DNA of 64,000 nucleotides from DYFT01 sp041695085. GTDB taxonomy: Bacteria; Bacteroidota; Ignavibacteria; UBA10030. Shown here in pieces: positions 1 through 8,701 of the stretch. The stretch covers positions 62,001 through 126,000 of the forward strand of contig JBGFRO010000004.1 of the NCBI GenBank assembly GCA_041695085.1, read 5' to 3'. The notes beneath the pieces are model-generated. The model was not told where the DNA came from. It was given only the letters and a program-made list of their open reading frames with translations, and made no database searches. The position numbers and the translations under genes are program-made. The stretch's first letter is position 1. Every line of letters starts with the position of its first letter.

Positions 1-167
1 TTGACCCCCACTTTCTGAAGAAGGGGGAGGACAATACCTTCGCTATCCTGCACAAGCGCCGCAAGCAGATGCTCGGGTTCAATCGCCTGATTGCTATAAC
101 TCGAGGCGATCTCTTGTGCATTTTGAACAGCTTCTTGAGATTTAATGGTGAATTTGTTGAAATTCAT
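1..167 (-). CDS. clpB: ClpB disaggregase, N-terminal fragment
   Basis: The gene runs off the left edge, so only the first 55 codons are present. They read MNFNKFTIKSQEAVQNAQ and then the EPEHLLAALV segment, which is the first repeat of the Clp N domain as in ClpB. ClpB is a cytoplasmic hexameric AAA+ disaggregase that works with DnaK on aggregated proteins, and dnaK lies just upstream on the same strand. The ATG at 165-167 follows a weak GAGG. ClpC or ClpA are alternatives, but the N-terminus and the heat-shock neighbours favour ClpB. Nothing can be said about the ATPase domains. Confidence 0.85.
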   Translation of the reverse strand, partial: MNFNKFTIKSQEAVQNAQEIASSYSNQAIEPEHLLAALVQDSEGIVLPLLQKVGV

Positions 168-404
168 AAGGCCTCACTGTCTTATCTTTGGGGTTTTCCG
201 CCACGCGTCATTTGGACTCGACGCGGAAATTGCTCCACTTCCGAAATCTCCGACCTCCTACAGAACCACCTCAACACTACCATATCTTTCACCTAACAAG
301 ATGAAGACGATTTGTTCATTCTTGTTTAGGTTTTTGATGATGGTGTTGAAGGTGAATTGGCTTCTCTCGATTCAACCCACGAAGCTTGCCCTCGAAATGG
401 GACA
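168..404. other. clpB upstream region
   Basis: About 240 bases between the dnaK terminator and the clpB start. I see no gene. An inverted repeat CGCGTC-N10-GACGCG lies at 204-225, upstream of clpB, and could be an operator. It does not match the CIRCE consensus (TTAGCACTC-N9-GAGTGCTAA). Confidence 0.3.
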
Positions 405-434
405 CAAAAGGCGAGGTGTTTGCCTCGCCTTTTG
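405..434 (-). terminator. Rho-independent terminator after dnaK
   Basis: A perfect 12-bp inverted repeat (CAAAAGGCGAGG and its complement) with a 6-nt loop. The stem ends in TTTT on both strands, so it could act in both directions. It lies about 50 bases after the dnaK stop. Confidence 0.85.
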
Positions 435-486
435 AGATGACGGCAGAGCTCTACCCGCCGTCCATTCCGAATGGAACGAGGGTGAC

Positions 487-2427
487 TTACTTGTCGTCAA
501 CGACCTCGAAGTCGGCATCCTCGACCTTCTTCCCTTGATCGCCGGCGGCTTGCTGCTGCGCGCCGGTCGCCCCTGCCTGCGGTCCCGCCTGCTGCTGAGT
601 CCCCCCTGCAGCACGGGCATACTCGTACATCTTCGTCGAGGCCTCGTTCCAAGCATTGTTCAGGGCTTCCATCTTCGATTTGATGTCGTTGATATTTCCT
701 CCTTTGATTGCCTCTTCCAACGCGTTGGCCGCGCTCTCGACCTTCGACTTGACATCGGCCGGCATCTTGTCTCCAAGGTCCTTCATTTGCTTTCTTGTCT
801 GGAAGACAAGGTGATCGGCCTGGTTCTTGGTCTCGATCTCTTCTTTCCGCTTCTTGTCTTCGGCAGCGTGTGCTTGGGCATCGGCTTTCATCTTCTCGAC
901 TTCCTCCTTGCTCAAGCCGCTGGAAGACGTGATTCGAATGCTCTGTTCTTTATTGGTGGCCTTATCCTTTGCCGAGACGTGCAAGATACCGTTTGCGTCG
1001 ATATCGAAGGTCACTTCAATTTGCGGCACCCCACGCGGCGCGGGAGGGATACCGTCGAGATGGAACCGACCGAGCGTCCGGTTATCTACCGCCATTGGGC
1101 GCTCGCCTTGCAAGACGTGGATTTCGACCGAAGGCTGGTTGTCTGACGCCGTCGAGAAAATCTCGCTCTTACGAGTCGGGATGGTCGTGTTCGCCGGGAT
1201 CATCGGCGTCATCACGCCGCCCAACGTCTCGATGCCGAGTGTCAGCGGAGTGACATCGAGCAACAGAACGTCGGTCACATCGCCCGACAGGACACCACCC
1301 TGGATCGCGGCGCCGACAGCAACCACTTCATCCGGATTCACTCCTTTGTGTCCCTCTTTGCCGAAGATGTCTTTCACCAACTGCTGAATCCTCGGCACGC
1401 GCGTCATGCCCCCCACAAGGATCACTTCATCAATCTGATTCGGTCGCAAGCCTGCGTCTTTGAGTGCCTTCTCGACCGGCGGAATGCATCGATCAATCAG
1501 GTCCTGTACAAGCTGTTCGAATTTGGCGCGTGTGAGCGTCATATTGAGATGCTTCGGACCCTCTGCGGTCGCCGTGATAAAGGGAAGATTAATCTCTGTC
1601 TGCATCAACTGCGAAAGCTCCATCTTCGCCTTCTCGGCCGCCTCACGCAGACGCTGCAGCGCCATCGGATCTTTGCGGAGATCGATCCCTTCTTGCTTCT
1701 TAAACTCGTCGGCGATGTAATCCAAAATACGTTGGTCAAAGTTGTCACCGCCGAGATGCGTGTCGCCGTTTGTGGACTTCACCTCGAACACGCCATCACC
1801 CAACTCGAGAATCGAGATGTCGAATGTACCACCGCCAAGATCGAACACCGCGACTTTCAAATCCTTCGCTTTTTTGTCCAATCCATATGCCAGCGCAGCC
1901 GCGGTCGGCTCATTGATGATACGCCGCACGTTGAGTCCGGCAATCTCCCCTGCCTCCTTCGTCGCCTGCCGTTGGGCATCGTTGAAGTAGGCAGGTACGG
2001 TGATAACAGCATCTGTAACTTTCGTGCCCAGATAATCCTCGGCCGTCTGTTTCATTTTCTGCAGGATCATTGCCGAGATTTCGGGGGGCGAATAGATCCG
2101 ATCTCCGATCTGAACACGGGCAGTATTATTTTCTCCTCGCACCACTTTATAGGGTACGAGTTTCATCTCTTCCGTCACTTCGTCATAGAATCGACCCATG
2201 AAGCGTTTGATGGAGAAGACCGTATTCTGCGCGTTCGTAACCGCCTGACGTTTTGCAGCCGCGCCTACGAGCCGTTCGCCCGACTTGGCGAACCCGACAA
2301 CGGAAGGAGTTGTTCGCGAACCTTCCGAGTTGGCGATAACGACGGGATCGTTCCCCTCCATCACGGCAACGACGGAGTTCGTCGTCCCAAGGTCGATACC
2401 GATGATTTTGCCTGCTTTTCCTGACAT
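487..2427 (-). CDS. dnaK: Molecular chaperone DnaK (Hsp70)
   Basis: Cytoplasmic Hsp70 that folds nascent and stress-damaged proteins in ATP-driven cycles with DnaJ and GrpE. The ATPase domain shows GIDLGTTNS at the N-terminus and DLGGGTFD near residue 200. The substrate domain follows, and the C-terminus ends in the typical EVVDDK. At 646 residues it has normal length. I chose the second ATG (2425-2427) because AAGGAG lies 9 nt upstream; the ATG two codons earlier would be too close. grpE, dnaJ and hrcA are not adjacent. A terminator separates it from the hsp20 genes upstream, so it likely has its own promoter in 2430-2520. Confidence 0.97.
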   Translation of the reverse strand: MSGKAGKIIGIDLGTTNSVVAVMEGNDPVVIANSEGSRTTPSVVGFAKSGERLVGAAAKRQAVTNAQNTVFSIKRFMGRFYDEVTEEMKLVPYKVVRGENNTARVQIGDRIYSPPEISAMILQKMKQTAEDYLGTKVTDAVITVPAYFNDAQRQATKEAGEIAGLNVRRIINEPTAAALAYGLDKKAKDLKVAVFDLGGGTFDISILELGDGVFEVKSTNGDTHLGGDNFDQRILDYIADEFKKQEGIDLRKDPMALQRLREAAEKAKMELSQLMQTEINLPFITATAEGPKHLNMTLTRAKFEQLVQDLIDRCIPPVEKALKDAGLRPNQIDEVILVGGMTRVPRIQQLVKDIFGKEGHKGVNPDEVVAVGAAIQGGVLSGDVTDVLLLDVTPLTLGIETLGGVMTPMIPANTTIPTRKSEIFSTASDNQPSVEIHVLQGERPMAVDNRTLGRFHLDGIPPAPRGVPQIEVTFDIDANGILHVSAKDKATNKEQSIRITSSSGLSKEEVEKMKADAQAHAAEDKKRKEEIETKNQADHLVFQTRKQMKDLGDKMPADVKSKVESAANALEEAIKGGNINDIKSKMEALNNAWNEASTKMYEYARAAGGTQQQAGPQAGATGAQQQAAGDQGKKVEDADFEVVDDK

Positions 2428-2521
2428 GATCATTCACTCCTTATTGGGTTGTAGTGGCTGGCTTGTAGCCGGGCTGTAGTCTTACTCTTCCACATCACTG
2501 GTCCCCATCAAGAAGAGGAAA

Positions 2522-2550
2522 GGTCGAGTCCGCCCACCGCGGACTCGACC
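2522..2550 (-). terminator. Rho-independent terminator after hsp20 genes
   Basis: GGTCGAGTCCGC and its complement form a 12-bp stem with a 5-nt loop. On the minus strand it is followed by TTTCCTCTTCTT. It closes the three-gene hsp20 operon before dnaK. Confidence 0.75.
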
Positions 2551-2586
2551 ACCGTTTTCTTGAAGGTTCCTCTATGAACGTCTATG

Positions 2587-3057
2587 TTACTTCACTTTTA
2601 CTTCGATCTGCTTCGGCTTGGCTTCCTCCGCTTTCGGGAGCGTGATGGTCAGGATACCATCTTTGTACACGGCGTCGATCTTGTCATTCTTCACCGTGGT
2701 CGGAAGCGTGAAGGAACGCTGGAAGGAACCATAGGATCGCTCGACTCGATGATAATTGCCATCCTTTGCCTCCTTCTCCTGCTTTTTCTCGCCGCGGATG
2801 GTGAGAACGTTCGACTCGAGCGTGATCTTTACATCGTCCTTCGAAACGCCGGGCAACTCCACCTTCACCACATACTCGTTCTCCAACTCTGCAATGTCGA
2901 CCGCCGGCGTCCAATAGCTCAATCCGAAGCTTTCGTCGGCCTGCACACCGCCGCGGAAAAAGTTATCAAACACGCGGTTAATTTCTCGCTGCATATTGAA
3001 CAGGTCGTTCGTCCAACCTGTTAATTCGCGAGTGGGGTTCCATCGAATGAGTGACAT
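2587..3057 (-). CDS. Small heat-shock protein (Hsp20)
   Basis: An ATP-independent holdase of 156 residues with an alpha-crystallin domain. Visible landmarks are the PAVDIAELENEYVVKVELPG start of the domain, the VLTIRGE strand and GILTITLPKAE near the C-terminus. AGGAGG lies 8 nt before the ATG. It is the last of three Hsp20 genes on the minus strand, 30 bases after the middle one. The N-terminal TGWTNDLFNMQREINRVFD helix is typical of bacterial class A Hsp20. Its cellular place is the cytoplasm, upstream in the DnaK/ClpB refolding route. Confidence 0.93.
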   Translation of the reverse strand: MSLIRWNPTRELTGWTNDLFNMQREINRVFDNFFRGGVQADESFGLSYWTPAVDIAELENEYVVKVELPGVSKDDVKITLESNVLTIRGEKKQEKEAKDGNYHRVERSYGSFQRSFTLPTTVKNDKIDAVYKDGILTITLPKAEEAKPKQIEVKVK

Positions 3058-3087
3058 AATTCAGACCTCCTTTCCACAAAACAGATG

Positions 3088-3483
3088 TTACTTTATAGGG
3101 ATATGGCGTGCCTTAACCTCATCGGTCTTCGGCAACGTGATCGTTAGCACTCCATCTTCAAACACCGCTTGGATTTGATCGTAGCGAATCCCGTCCCCTA
3201 GATTGATTTCACGCACATACGAACGGGTACCAATTTCACAAAAGATGATATTCGCCGGCACTTGATGCATTACGGCCATCACACCTTTCACTAACAACCG
3301 ACCCGGTTCAACGCTCACCGAAATCTGATCACGATCCACTCCCGGCATGTCGAGCTTCGCAATGAACGCATCGCTCGTTTCGTAGACATCCGCTACGGGA
3401 GTGACAACGATTTCATGAACCTCAGGTTGCCTCATCAAGGCCCGCGATCCTGAGCGCGTCAGCGCAGCGTTGTTGTTCCCCAT
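3088..3483 (-). CDS. Small heat-shock protein (Hsp20), divergent
   Basis: 131 residues with an alpha-crystallin domain: PVADVYETSDAFIAKLDMPG, a RLLVKG strand and GVLTITLPKTDE. The middle of the domain is unusual. The usual charged loop is replaced by a hydrophobic stretch (VMAVMHQVPANIIFCEIG) containing a Cys. AGGAGG lies 5 nt before the ATG. It sits 12 bases after the first hsp20 and 30 before the third, so the three are one operon. The divergent loop may alter dimer exchange; this is inference. Confidence 0.88.
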   Translation of the reverse strand: MGNNNAALTRSGSRALMRQPEVHEIVVTPVADVYETSDAFIAKLDMPGVDRDQISVSVEPGRLLVKGVMAVMHQVPANIIFCEIGTRSYVREINLGDGIRYDQIQAVFEDGVLTITLPKTDEVKARHIPIK

Positions 3484-3495
3484 AGCAGCCTCCTC

Positions 3496-3900
3496 TCATT
3501 TCACTTCGATTGTCCGAGGGCGCGCGTACTCGGCCTTCGGGACCACGACTTTTAGCATCCCGTTCTGGAGTTCAGCCGAAATCCGTTCTGCATCGACCTC
3601 AGCACCGAGTGAAACGGAGCGGCTGAATTGACGCACCCGCATTTCATTCAACCAGATACGGGCATCTTGCGGAATCTCATACGGTTTTCGCTCACCGCTG
3701 ATCGTCAGAACGCCGTTCTCGAACGTAATCTTCAAATCTTCCTTCTTTACACCCGGCAGCTCCGCGACGACCGTCCATTCATTTTCGTGCTCAGCAACGT
3801 CAACAGCCGGATAAACACGGAACGGTGTTTGGACTTCCGGGGCGAAGAATTCGTCGAGAAGACCCTCCAACGTACCCGGGTAATCGAATCGGACCAACAT
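3496..3900 (-). CDS. Small heat-shock protein (Hsp20)
   Basis: First gene of the hsp20 operon. From MLVRFDYPGTLEGLLDEFF the protein is 134 residues with a complete alpha-crystallin domain (YPAVDVAEHENEWTVVAELP, GVLTISGER, GMLKVVVPKAE). A longer reading frame starts at 3969, but AGGAGG lies 6 nt upstream of the ATG at 3898-3900, which decides the start. Three different paralogs in one operon may form mixed oligomers; this is inference. The inverted repeats at 4049-4098 are candidates for its heat-shock control. Confidence 0.92.
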   Translation of the reverse strand: MLVRFDYPGTLEGLLDEFFAPEVQTPFRVYPAVDVAEHENEWTVVAELPGVKKEDLKITFENGVLTISGERKPYEIPQDARIWLNEMRVRQFSRSVSLGAEVDAERISAELQNGMLKVVVPKAEYARPRTIEVK

Positions 3901-4048
3901 GGCACACCTCCTTGGTTTAGTGACTTTGATTCTCTGGAACTGTCTCTCTTCCCTCAATCCTTGTGCCAAGGCAAGGGATCATCACAAAATGGTGAAATAC
4001 TGGAGTTTTTATCGCGTACCATACAGCCATCCAACCATATGCAAGACA

Positions 4049-4098
4049 ACTTGTCATCTTAACAAGTGCAATCCTGACACTATCCTAAAAGGATAGTG
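4049..4098 (-). promoter_or_regulatory. Two inverted repeats upstream of hsp20 operon
   Basis: Two palindromes lie 150-200 bases upstream of the first hsp20 gene. One is ACTTGT-N7-ACAAGT (4049-4067). The other is CACTATCC-N5-GGATAGTG (4078-4098), a perfect 8-bp repeat. Neither matches CIRCE. They may be operators for a heat-shock repressor; the second could also be a small hairpin without a U tract. Confidence 0.4.
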
Positions 4099-4227
4099 AC
4101 ACATGTTCTGCATTTTTTTCAGGTTTCTTGATTTCTTGACTTTCCAACCCAATTTCACTATTCTTTGAAGCATTTTTTTTGAACAACTCGTAATTGCTCA
4201 GCATCAGAACCAAAACCACCTGAAATC

Positions 4228-4245
4228 AACCACTGATTCACAGAT
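4228..4245 (+). repeat. Dispersed 18-mer, copy 1
   Basis: AACCACTGATTCACAGAT occurs here and again, identical, at 21677-21694, both times between genes. The flanks are unrelated. An exact 18-mer is not expected by chance in 64 kb, so this is a small dispersed intergenic repeat. Confidence 0.6.
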
Positions 4246-4297
4246 TGGAGAAGCATGATATGGAGAGACGGGACCTTAAATCCGATTTAGAGAGTCG

Positions 4298-4396
4298 TTA
4301 CAACTGAAGTAGAGCAAGCGGGAGGAGGTCGAAATCACGGCACGCGGGTTGGAAAGCGATGGCGTGCGTTCCATTCTTGGCGCACTCCCGTGTCAC
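4298..4396 (-). CDS. Candidate small ORF with near-perfect SD
   Basis: A minus-strand frame of 32 codons starts with GTG 8 nt after AAGGAGG. It begins VTRECAKNGTHAIAFQ and ends in LLPLALLQL. The same frame is open upstream to an ATG at 4439-4441. GTGCGCC and GGCGTGCGTTCC-type complementary stretches inside it can form a hairpin, so it may be an RNA element rather than a protein. The layout (AAGGAGGTGATG, short ORF, stem) resembles the elements in the lipoprotein array at 60-64 kb. The rest of 3901-4540 shows no gene. Confidence 0.28.
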   Translation of the reverse strand: MTRECAKNGTHAIAFQPACRDFDLLPLALLQL

Positions 4397-4540
4397 GTCC
4401 ATCACCTCCTTCCGCAGATGCGCCAAGATTTGTCTTGTCATATTTTTTGATCTTGTGTCATCGCAGCTCATTTGTGAATCGGTTGGTATTCTTCGCTAAG
4501 CAGTGACAACAACTCATCACTTGAACTAACCAAGAGCGGT

Positions 4541-6109
4541 ATGAAGCGCTTCTTTGTTCTCCTTTTCCCCCTCGTATCGGTCATTGCGCAACCCACTTTC
4601 GATGAACCAGCCCGTAGGGGGTACGAGTCCATTACTGCCAACGATCTCAGCTCGCATCTCCACTTTCTCGCATCACCCGAACTTGAGGGACGTGAAACAA
4701 CCTTCCGCGGCCAAAAAGTCGCCGCCCGCTACATTGCTTCGATGTTCCAAAAATCGGGCCTGAAACCCATTGGAGACAATGGCACATACTTTCAGAAGTT
4801 CGATCTTGAGGTGACGCGCATCAGCGAACAAACTCAGATCGTCTTGCGGAGCGCGAAGGGCCAGAAGAAATTTTCCGTGAGAAAGGATTTCCTCACCAAC
4901 AGCATTCGTGACACAAGCATTTCTACACGGGTCGTCTTTGTTGGATCCACGGACGGACAGATTGATAAGAAAGCGGAAGAGATGATTCGCGGAAGCATCG
5001 TCATCACACTTCCAGGCTCACGTCAGGAGACGGGAGAGGGGACTCCCACTCAGCTCCGTCGTCTCCTTCCCTCTCGAGCGTTCGAAGGAAGCGTGGCGAC
5101 CTTTGTGGTGCTGGAGGAATCCGGACCGCTCTCTCTTGCGAGTCTTGAACACAGCTTCAGCTCCGCTTTAGACAAAGGGATGATGAGGTTGCCCGGAACG
5201 GAGGATCGACGCGGCTCAAGGACGAATCATACCTATTACGTTTCTCCAGAATTGGCCGTCGAGGCATTTGCTGCAGCGGGCAAGAATTTTGATTTTGAGA
5301 GGCAACGCGCAAAAGAAGAGACATCGTTCTCCCCACTTGTCCTTGATGGACTGACCGTGCAACTCGATGCTAAAGTGATCAGAGAAATGAAGCCTACGGA
5401 GAATGTGGTGGGAATGATTGAAGGCGACGATCCGATTTTGAAGAACGAGGTGGTGGTCTTCACTGCCCACTACGATCACATTGGGATCGGTTCCGACGGC
5501 GCCATCTATTACGGCGCGGACGACGATGGCTCGGGGACCTCCGCCGTGTTGGAGCTTGCGGAAGCTTTTGCGACGAATCCCGTTAAACCGAAACGAAGTC
5601 TTATTTTCTTAGCTGTCACCGGCGAAGAAAAAGGGCTTCTCGGTTCCGCGTATTACACACAAAACCCTATCGTCCCGCTTGAGAAGACAGTCGCCAACCT
5701 GAACACTGACATGATCGGGAGGGTCGATCGCAAGTATCAGACCCTCAACAATCCAAACTACGTCTACGTCATCGGCTCAGACAAGATCAGCACCGAACTG
5801 GACAGCCTGCTTCGAGTTGCGAACAGCGCGTCCGAAAACCTCCTGCTCGACTACACGTACAACGACGAGAATGATCCCAACCAATTCTATCGCCGCAGCG
5901 ATCATTACAATTTCGCACGAAACGGAATCCCTGTGATCTTCTTCTTTACCGGCCTGCACGAGGACTACCATCGTCCCACCGATACCGTCGACAAGATATT
6001 GTTCGATCGCACCGCAAAAATAACCCGACTGATGTACCTGACCGGCTGGAAGGTAGCAAACTTTTCGAGGTCGCTGCGGAAAAACGCGGGCGCTGCAGCC
6101 TCACAATGA
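4541..6109 (+). CDS. Exported M28-family zinc peptidase
   Basis: 522 residues. A signal peptide (MKRFFVLLFPLVSVIAQ) leads to a PA-like insert and an M28 aminopeptidase domain. Zinc ligands fit TAHYDHIG (His310), GADDDGSGTS (Asp around 328), TGEEKGLLGS (Glu362/363) and NTDMIGR. The late His fits the YHRPTDTVDKI segment. It probably trims peptides in the periplasm or outside the cell. The protein ends without a T9SS domain. Its stop overlaps the birA start by 4 bases (ATGA), so the two are translationally coupled. Substrate specificity cannot be read from sequence. Confidence 0.9.
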   Translation: MKRFFVLLFPLVSVIAQPTFDEPARRGYESITANDLSSHLHFLASPELEGRETTFRGQKVAARYIASMFQKSGLKPIGDNGTYFQKFDLEVTRISEQTQIVLRSAKGQKKFSVRKDFLTNSIRDTSISTRVVFVGSTDGQIDKKAEEMIRGSIVITLPGSRQETGEGTPTQLRRLLPSRAFEGSVATFVVLEESGPLSLASLEHSFSSALDKGMMRLPGTEDRRGSRTNHTYYVSPELAVEAFAAAGKNFDFERQRAKEETSFSPLVLDGLTVQLDAKVIREMKPTENVVGMIEGDDPILKNEVVVFTAHYDHIGIGSDGAIYYGADDDGSGTSAVLELAEAFATNPVKPKRSLIFLAVTGEEKGLLGSAYYTQNPIVPLEKTVANLNTDMIGRVDRKYQTLNNPNYVYVIGSDKISTELDSLLRVANSASENLLLDYTYNDENDPNQFYRRSDHYNFARNGIPVIFFFTGLHEDYHRPTDTVDKILFDRTAKITRLMYLTGWKVANFSRSLRKNAGAAASQ

Positions 6110-6885
6110 GCTGGTCAAAAGAAGAACTCCAGCGTGGCTTAACGACACGCATTCTCGGTCGAAAACTCTTTGTCTTCGACTCCATCGATTCTACAAACAC
6201 GTGTGCCAAAACATTAGGTGATGCGGGGACCGAGGAGGGAGCGGTCGTCGTCGCCGACTACCAAACCGAAGGAAAGGGACGCCTTGGCAGATTGTGGCTG
6301 GCAGAACCGGGAAGAAATATTCTCTTTTCCGCCCTTCTGCGACCTGCCACGAGCGTCGAGATGGCGGGACTCCTCACCTTCTATGCTGCAGTAGCGATCG
6401 CAAAAGCGATCGAGGCTTCCACCGGCGCGCCGGTGGAATGCAAATGGCCGAACGACATCCTCATCGATGGGAAGAAGTGCAGCGGCATCCTCCTGGAAAA
6501 TTCCTTTCAGCAGAATGTTCTTTCGTATTCCGTCATCGGTTGCGGGGTCAACGTCAATCAACGAACATTCCCGTCAGAACTTCGTGACCGCGTCACGTCG
6601 TTGGCGCTTGTCAGTGGCATGGAGTACGACCGGAAACAACTTCTTCAAAAAATCCTTGTCGAAATGGACTCGTTGTACCTAAGTGTGCTCCGGGGAGACT
6701 TTGAACGAATTCTGGATGAGTGGTTGAGGAGATGCCGTATGTTCGGGAGGGACGTCACCATCCGACAACACAACCAACTGCTCGTCGGCAAAGCGCTGCG
6801 ACTGAACGACGATGGAGGTCTCGTCGTTCAAACTCCGAACGGTACTGCAACGGTCTACGCCGGGGAAGTAAGCGTTGTCTCCTGA
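6106..6885 (+). CDS. birA: Biotin--protein ligase
   Basis: Activates biotin to biotinyl-AMP and attaches it to the carboxyl-carrier Lys of biotin enzymes such as acetyl-CoA carboxylase. The catalytic signature GKGRLGRLW (the GRGRxGRxW loop) and KWPNDILIDGKKCSGILLEN are present, followed by a short C-terminal SH3-like part. At 259 residues it lacks the N-terminal winged helix of the E. coli protein, so it should be a pure enzyme and not a repressor. It overlaps the M28 gene by 4 bases and coaX follows after 72. Confidence 0.93.
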   Translation: MSWSKEELQRGLTTRILGRKLFVFDSIDSTNTCAKTLGDAGTEEGAVVVADYQTEGKGRLGRLWLAEPGRNILFSALLRPATSVEMAGLLTFYAAVAIAKAIEASTGAPVECKWPNDILIDGKKCSGILLENSFQQNVLSYSVIGCGVNVNQRTFPSELRDRVTSLALVSGMEYDRKQLLQKILVEMDSLYLSVLRGDFERILDEWLRRCRMFGRDVTIRQHNQLLVGKALRLNDDGGLVVQTPNGTATVYAGEVSVVS

Positions 6886-6957
6886 AAAGTCGCACGGACC
6901 TCTCGACACCGCTGCCCATTTCAATCCATTCAAAAGAAGAACAACGATCCTGAGTCT

Positions 6958-7803
6958 ATGCTTCTTGCAATTGACATAGGCAATACCCACACGGTTTTTG
7001 GTGTGTATCGGAATTCAAAACTCATCGCGGATTGGCGCGTCACCAGTATGCTGCAGCGAACCGAGGACGAAGTTGGTACGCAAGTTCGGGCGTTTCTAAA
7101 GGAGGCGAACATACCACACAGAGAGATGAAGGGGGTCGGCATCTCGTCGGTTGTCCCAAATCTCACGGATATTTTCACAATGATGTCCAAAAAGTACTTC
7201 AACATCGATCCGCTTCTCATCTCATCCTCCCTTCCGCTCGGACTCAAGATCCACTATGACGACCCAAATTCCGTTGGGGCAGATCGTCTCTGCAACGCGG
7301 TGGCGGGATATGAGCGTTTTGGCGGTCCGTTGATCGTGGTCGATTTCGGCACTGCGACAACGTATGACGTTGTTGCAAAGAACGGAGATTATCTGGGGGG
7401 TGTGATCGCACCGGGGGTGGAGACATCGGCGGTCGATCTTCATCGCCGCGCCGCAAAGCTTCCGAAAGTTGAACTTCACTTTCCTCCCACACTCATCGGA
7501 CAGGATACCGTCTCCAGCATGCAAGCCGGCATTTTGTTCGGCGCCGTCGATGCACTCGAGGGAATGGTTGAGCGACTTCAGAAGGAATTAAAGCATCGGG
7601 GGGAAGGAACTGCAACCGTTGTGGCGACGGGGGGTTTCTCCATTCTCCTCGCTCAACACTCCTCCATCATCCAGCATTGTGTCCCGTCACTGGTTCTTGA
7701 CGGGGTACGAATCATCTATGAACGCATCCGGAAGCGTCAAAAGAAACAACTGAAAAATGCTGCCGGAATGAGGGAAACGGTGCTTCGGAGTCGCGGAGCC
7801 TGA
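6958..7803 (+). CDS. coaX: Type III pantothenate kinase
   Basis: First step of coenzyme A synthesis: phosphorylates pantothenate. The ASKHA-fold signatures are visible: MLLAIDIGNTHTVFG (phosphate loop 1), GADRLCNAVAG (substrate loop) and VVDFGTATTYDVV (phosphate loop 2). 281 residues is a little longer than usual because of a basic tail (RKRQKKQLKNA). Pairing with birA is common in many phyla. The gene ends 15 bases from the convergent response regulator gene. Confidence 0.95.
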   Translation: MLLAIDIGNTHTVFGVYRNSKLIADWRVTSMLQRTEDEVGTQVRAFLKEANIPHREMKGVGISSVVPNLTDIFTMMSKKYFNIDPLLISSSLPLGLKIHYDDPNSVGADRLCNAVAGYERFGGPLIVVDFGTATTYDVVAKNGDYLGGVIAPGVETSAVDLHRRAAKLPKVELHFPPTLIGQDTVSSMQAGILFGAVDALEGMVERLQKELKHRGEGTATVVATGGFSILLAQHSSIIQHCVPSLVLDGVRIIYERIRKRQKKQLKNAAGMRETVLRSRGA

Positions 7804-7818
7804 AGTGGTGGAGGAGCG

Positions 7819-8568
7819 TTATGATTTCGGTGACTTGATCTGCTCTTCGAATGATTGCTTGATCCGTTCGATCTCTCGCACTTCGGGATGACGTGCGTAG
7901 ACGAGCTGGTAGAGGGCGAGCAACCCGCGCGTGCCGCTTTCCAGGACACCCACCTGTCGCTGTATATCGCCTATGATGCTTCGCAATTCGCGTTGTCGTT
8001 CGACGGGCAAGCTCTTGAGGAAATCAGTTATCCTCGTCTCCAGATCGGCGGAGATATTGGCAAAAGCGGAATTGAGCGATGGAGTGATTGCATTGATGAC
8101 GTCGCGCACCTTGTCCGTCGCCTCCCGGTTCAACGCCATCTCGCGGGCGGATTCCTCTTCGAACGTTTTGGCCACACGGAAGAGATGGCGTTCATGCGTC
8201 GCCCGGATGAGGTTGGCAAGATGATAGAGGTCCGTCAGTTCTTTCCGGGCGTAATCATAGGCACCGAGCTTCATTGCCTCGACGGCAACCGTTTCCGAAC
8301 CAGCTGCGGTCAACATCACCGTCGGCGTTTCATTTTTATCCTCATGCATCCAGCGGAGCACTTCGATACCGGACATCTCCGGCATCATGAAATCGAGAAC
8401 CATCACGTCAAATCCCCCGCGTGTTGATTTTAACAGCTCGACCGCCTCCCTCCCGTTGTAACACACGGTCACATCAAACTGAAATTCCTCGCGCAAACCG
8501 TCCGCAATGACGCCGGCGAACGATTCGTCGTCATCAACCAATAACACGCGAATGGGTGATCCGTCCAT
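7819..8568 (-). CDS. Response regulator with helical output region
   Basis: 249 residues. The N-terminal receiver shows LLVDDDES, the phospho-acceptor Asp59 in MVLDFMMPEMSG, the Thr/Ala switch MLTAAGS and Lys in YARKEL. The second half (from about residue 125) is all helical and charged, with no DNA-binding or enzyme signature. It may be a four-helix dimerisation or HisKA-like region. A longer frame reaches 8649, but it runs through the nuo terminator hairpin, so I start at ATG 8566-8568. Compare the receiver-HisKA protein at 36706. Its partner is unknown. Confidence 0.8.
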   Translation of the reverse strand: MDGSPIRVLLVDDDESFAGVIADGLREEFQFDVTVCYNGREAVELLKSTRGGFDVMVLDFMMPEMSGIEVLRWMHEDKNETPTVMLTAAGSETVAVEAMKLGAYDYARKELTDLYHLANLIRATHERHLFRVAKTFEEESAREMALNREATDKVRDVINAITPSLNSAFANISADLETRITDFLKSLPVERQRELRSIIGDIQRQVGVLESGTRGLLALYQLVYARHPEVREIERIKQSFEEQIKSPKS

Positions 8569-8636
8569 AGGAAATTGCTCTGGTGCTGGAGGGGAGGAAC
8601 TGCTGCAAGTATAGGAACTGCCAACCACAAACGCAA

Positions 8637-8665
8637 CAGCCTCCCTCACATTCCGTGGGAGGCTG
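8637..8665 (-). terminator. Likely terminator of nuo operon
   Basis: CAGCCTCCC and GGGAGGCTG form a 9-bp stem with an 11-nt loop. On the minus strand the stem is followed by TTGCGTTTGTGG, a moderate U-rich tail. It lies 37 bases beyond the nuoN stop. Confidence 0.5.
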
Positions 8666-8701
8666 GAAAACGATTTCTCTCAAACTGATACCTCCCTTCT
8701 G

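Noticed and set aside
1348..2424. Long plus-strand frame opposite dnaK (358 codons)
   Set aside because: It lies fully antisense to a clear dnaK. Its composition (His/Arg/Leu rich) is a shadow of the dnaK codon pattern.
168..2586. CIRCE element for clpB or dnaK
   Set aside because: No TTAGCACTC-N9-GAGTGCTAA or close variant was found in the upstream regions.
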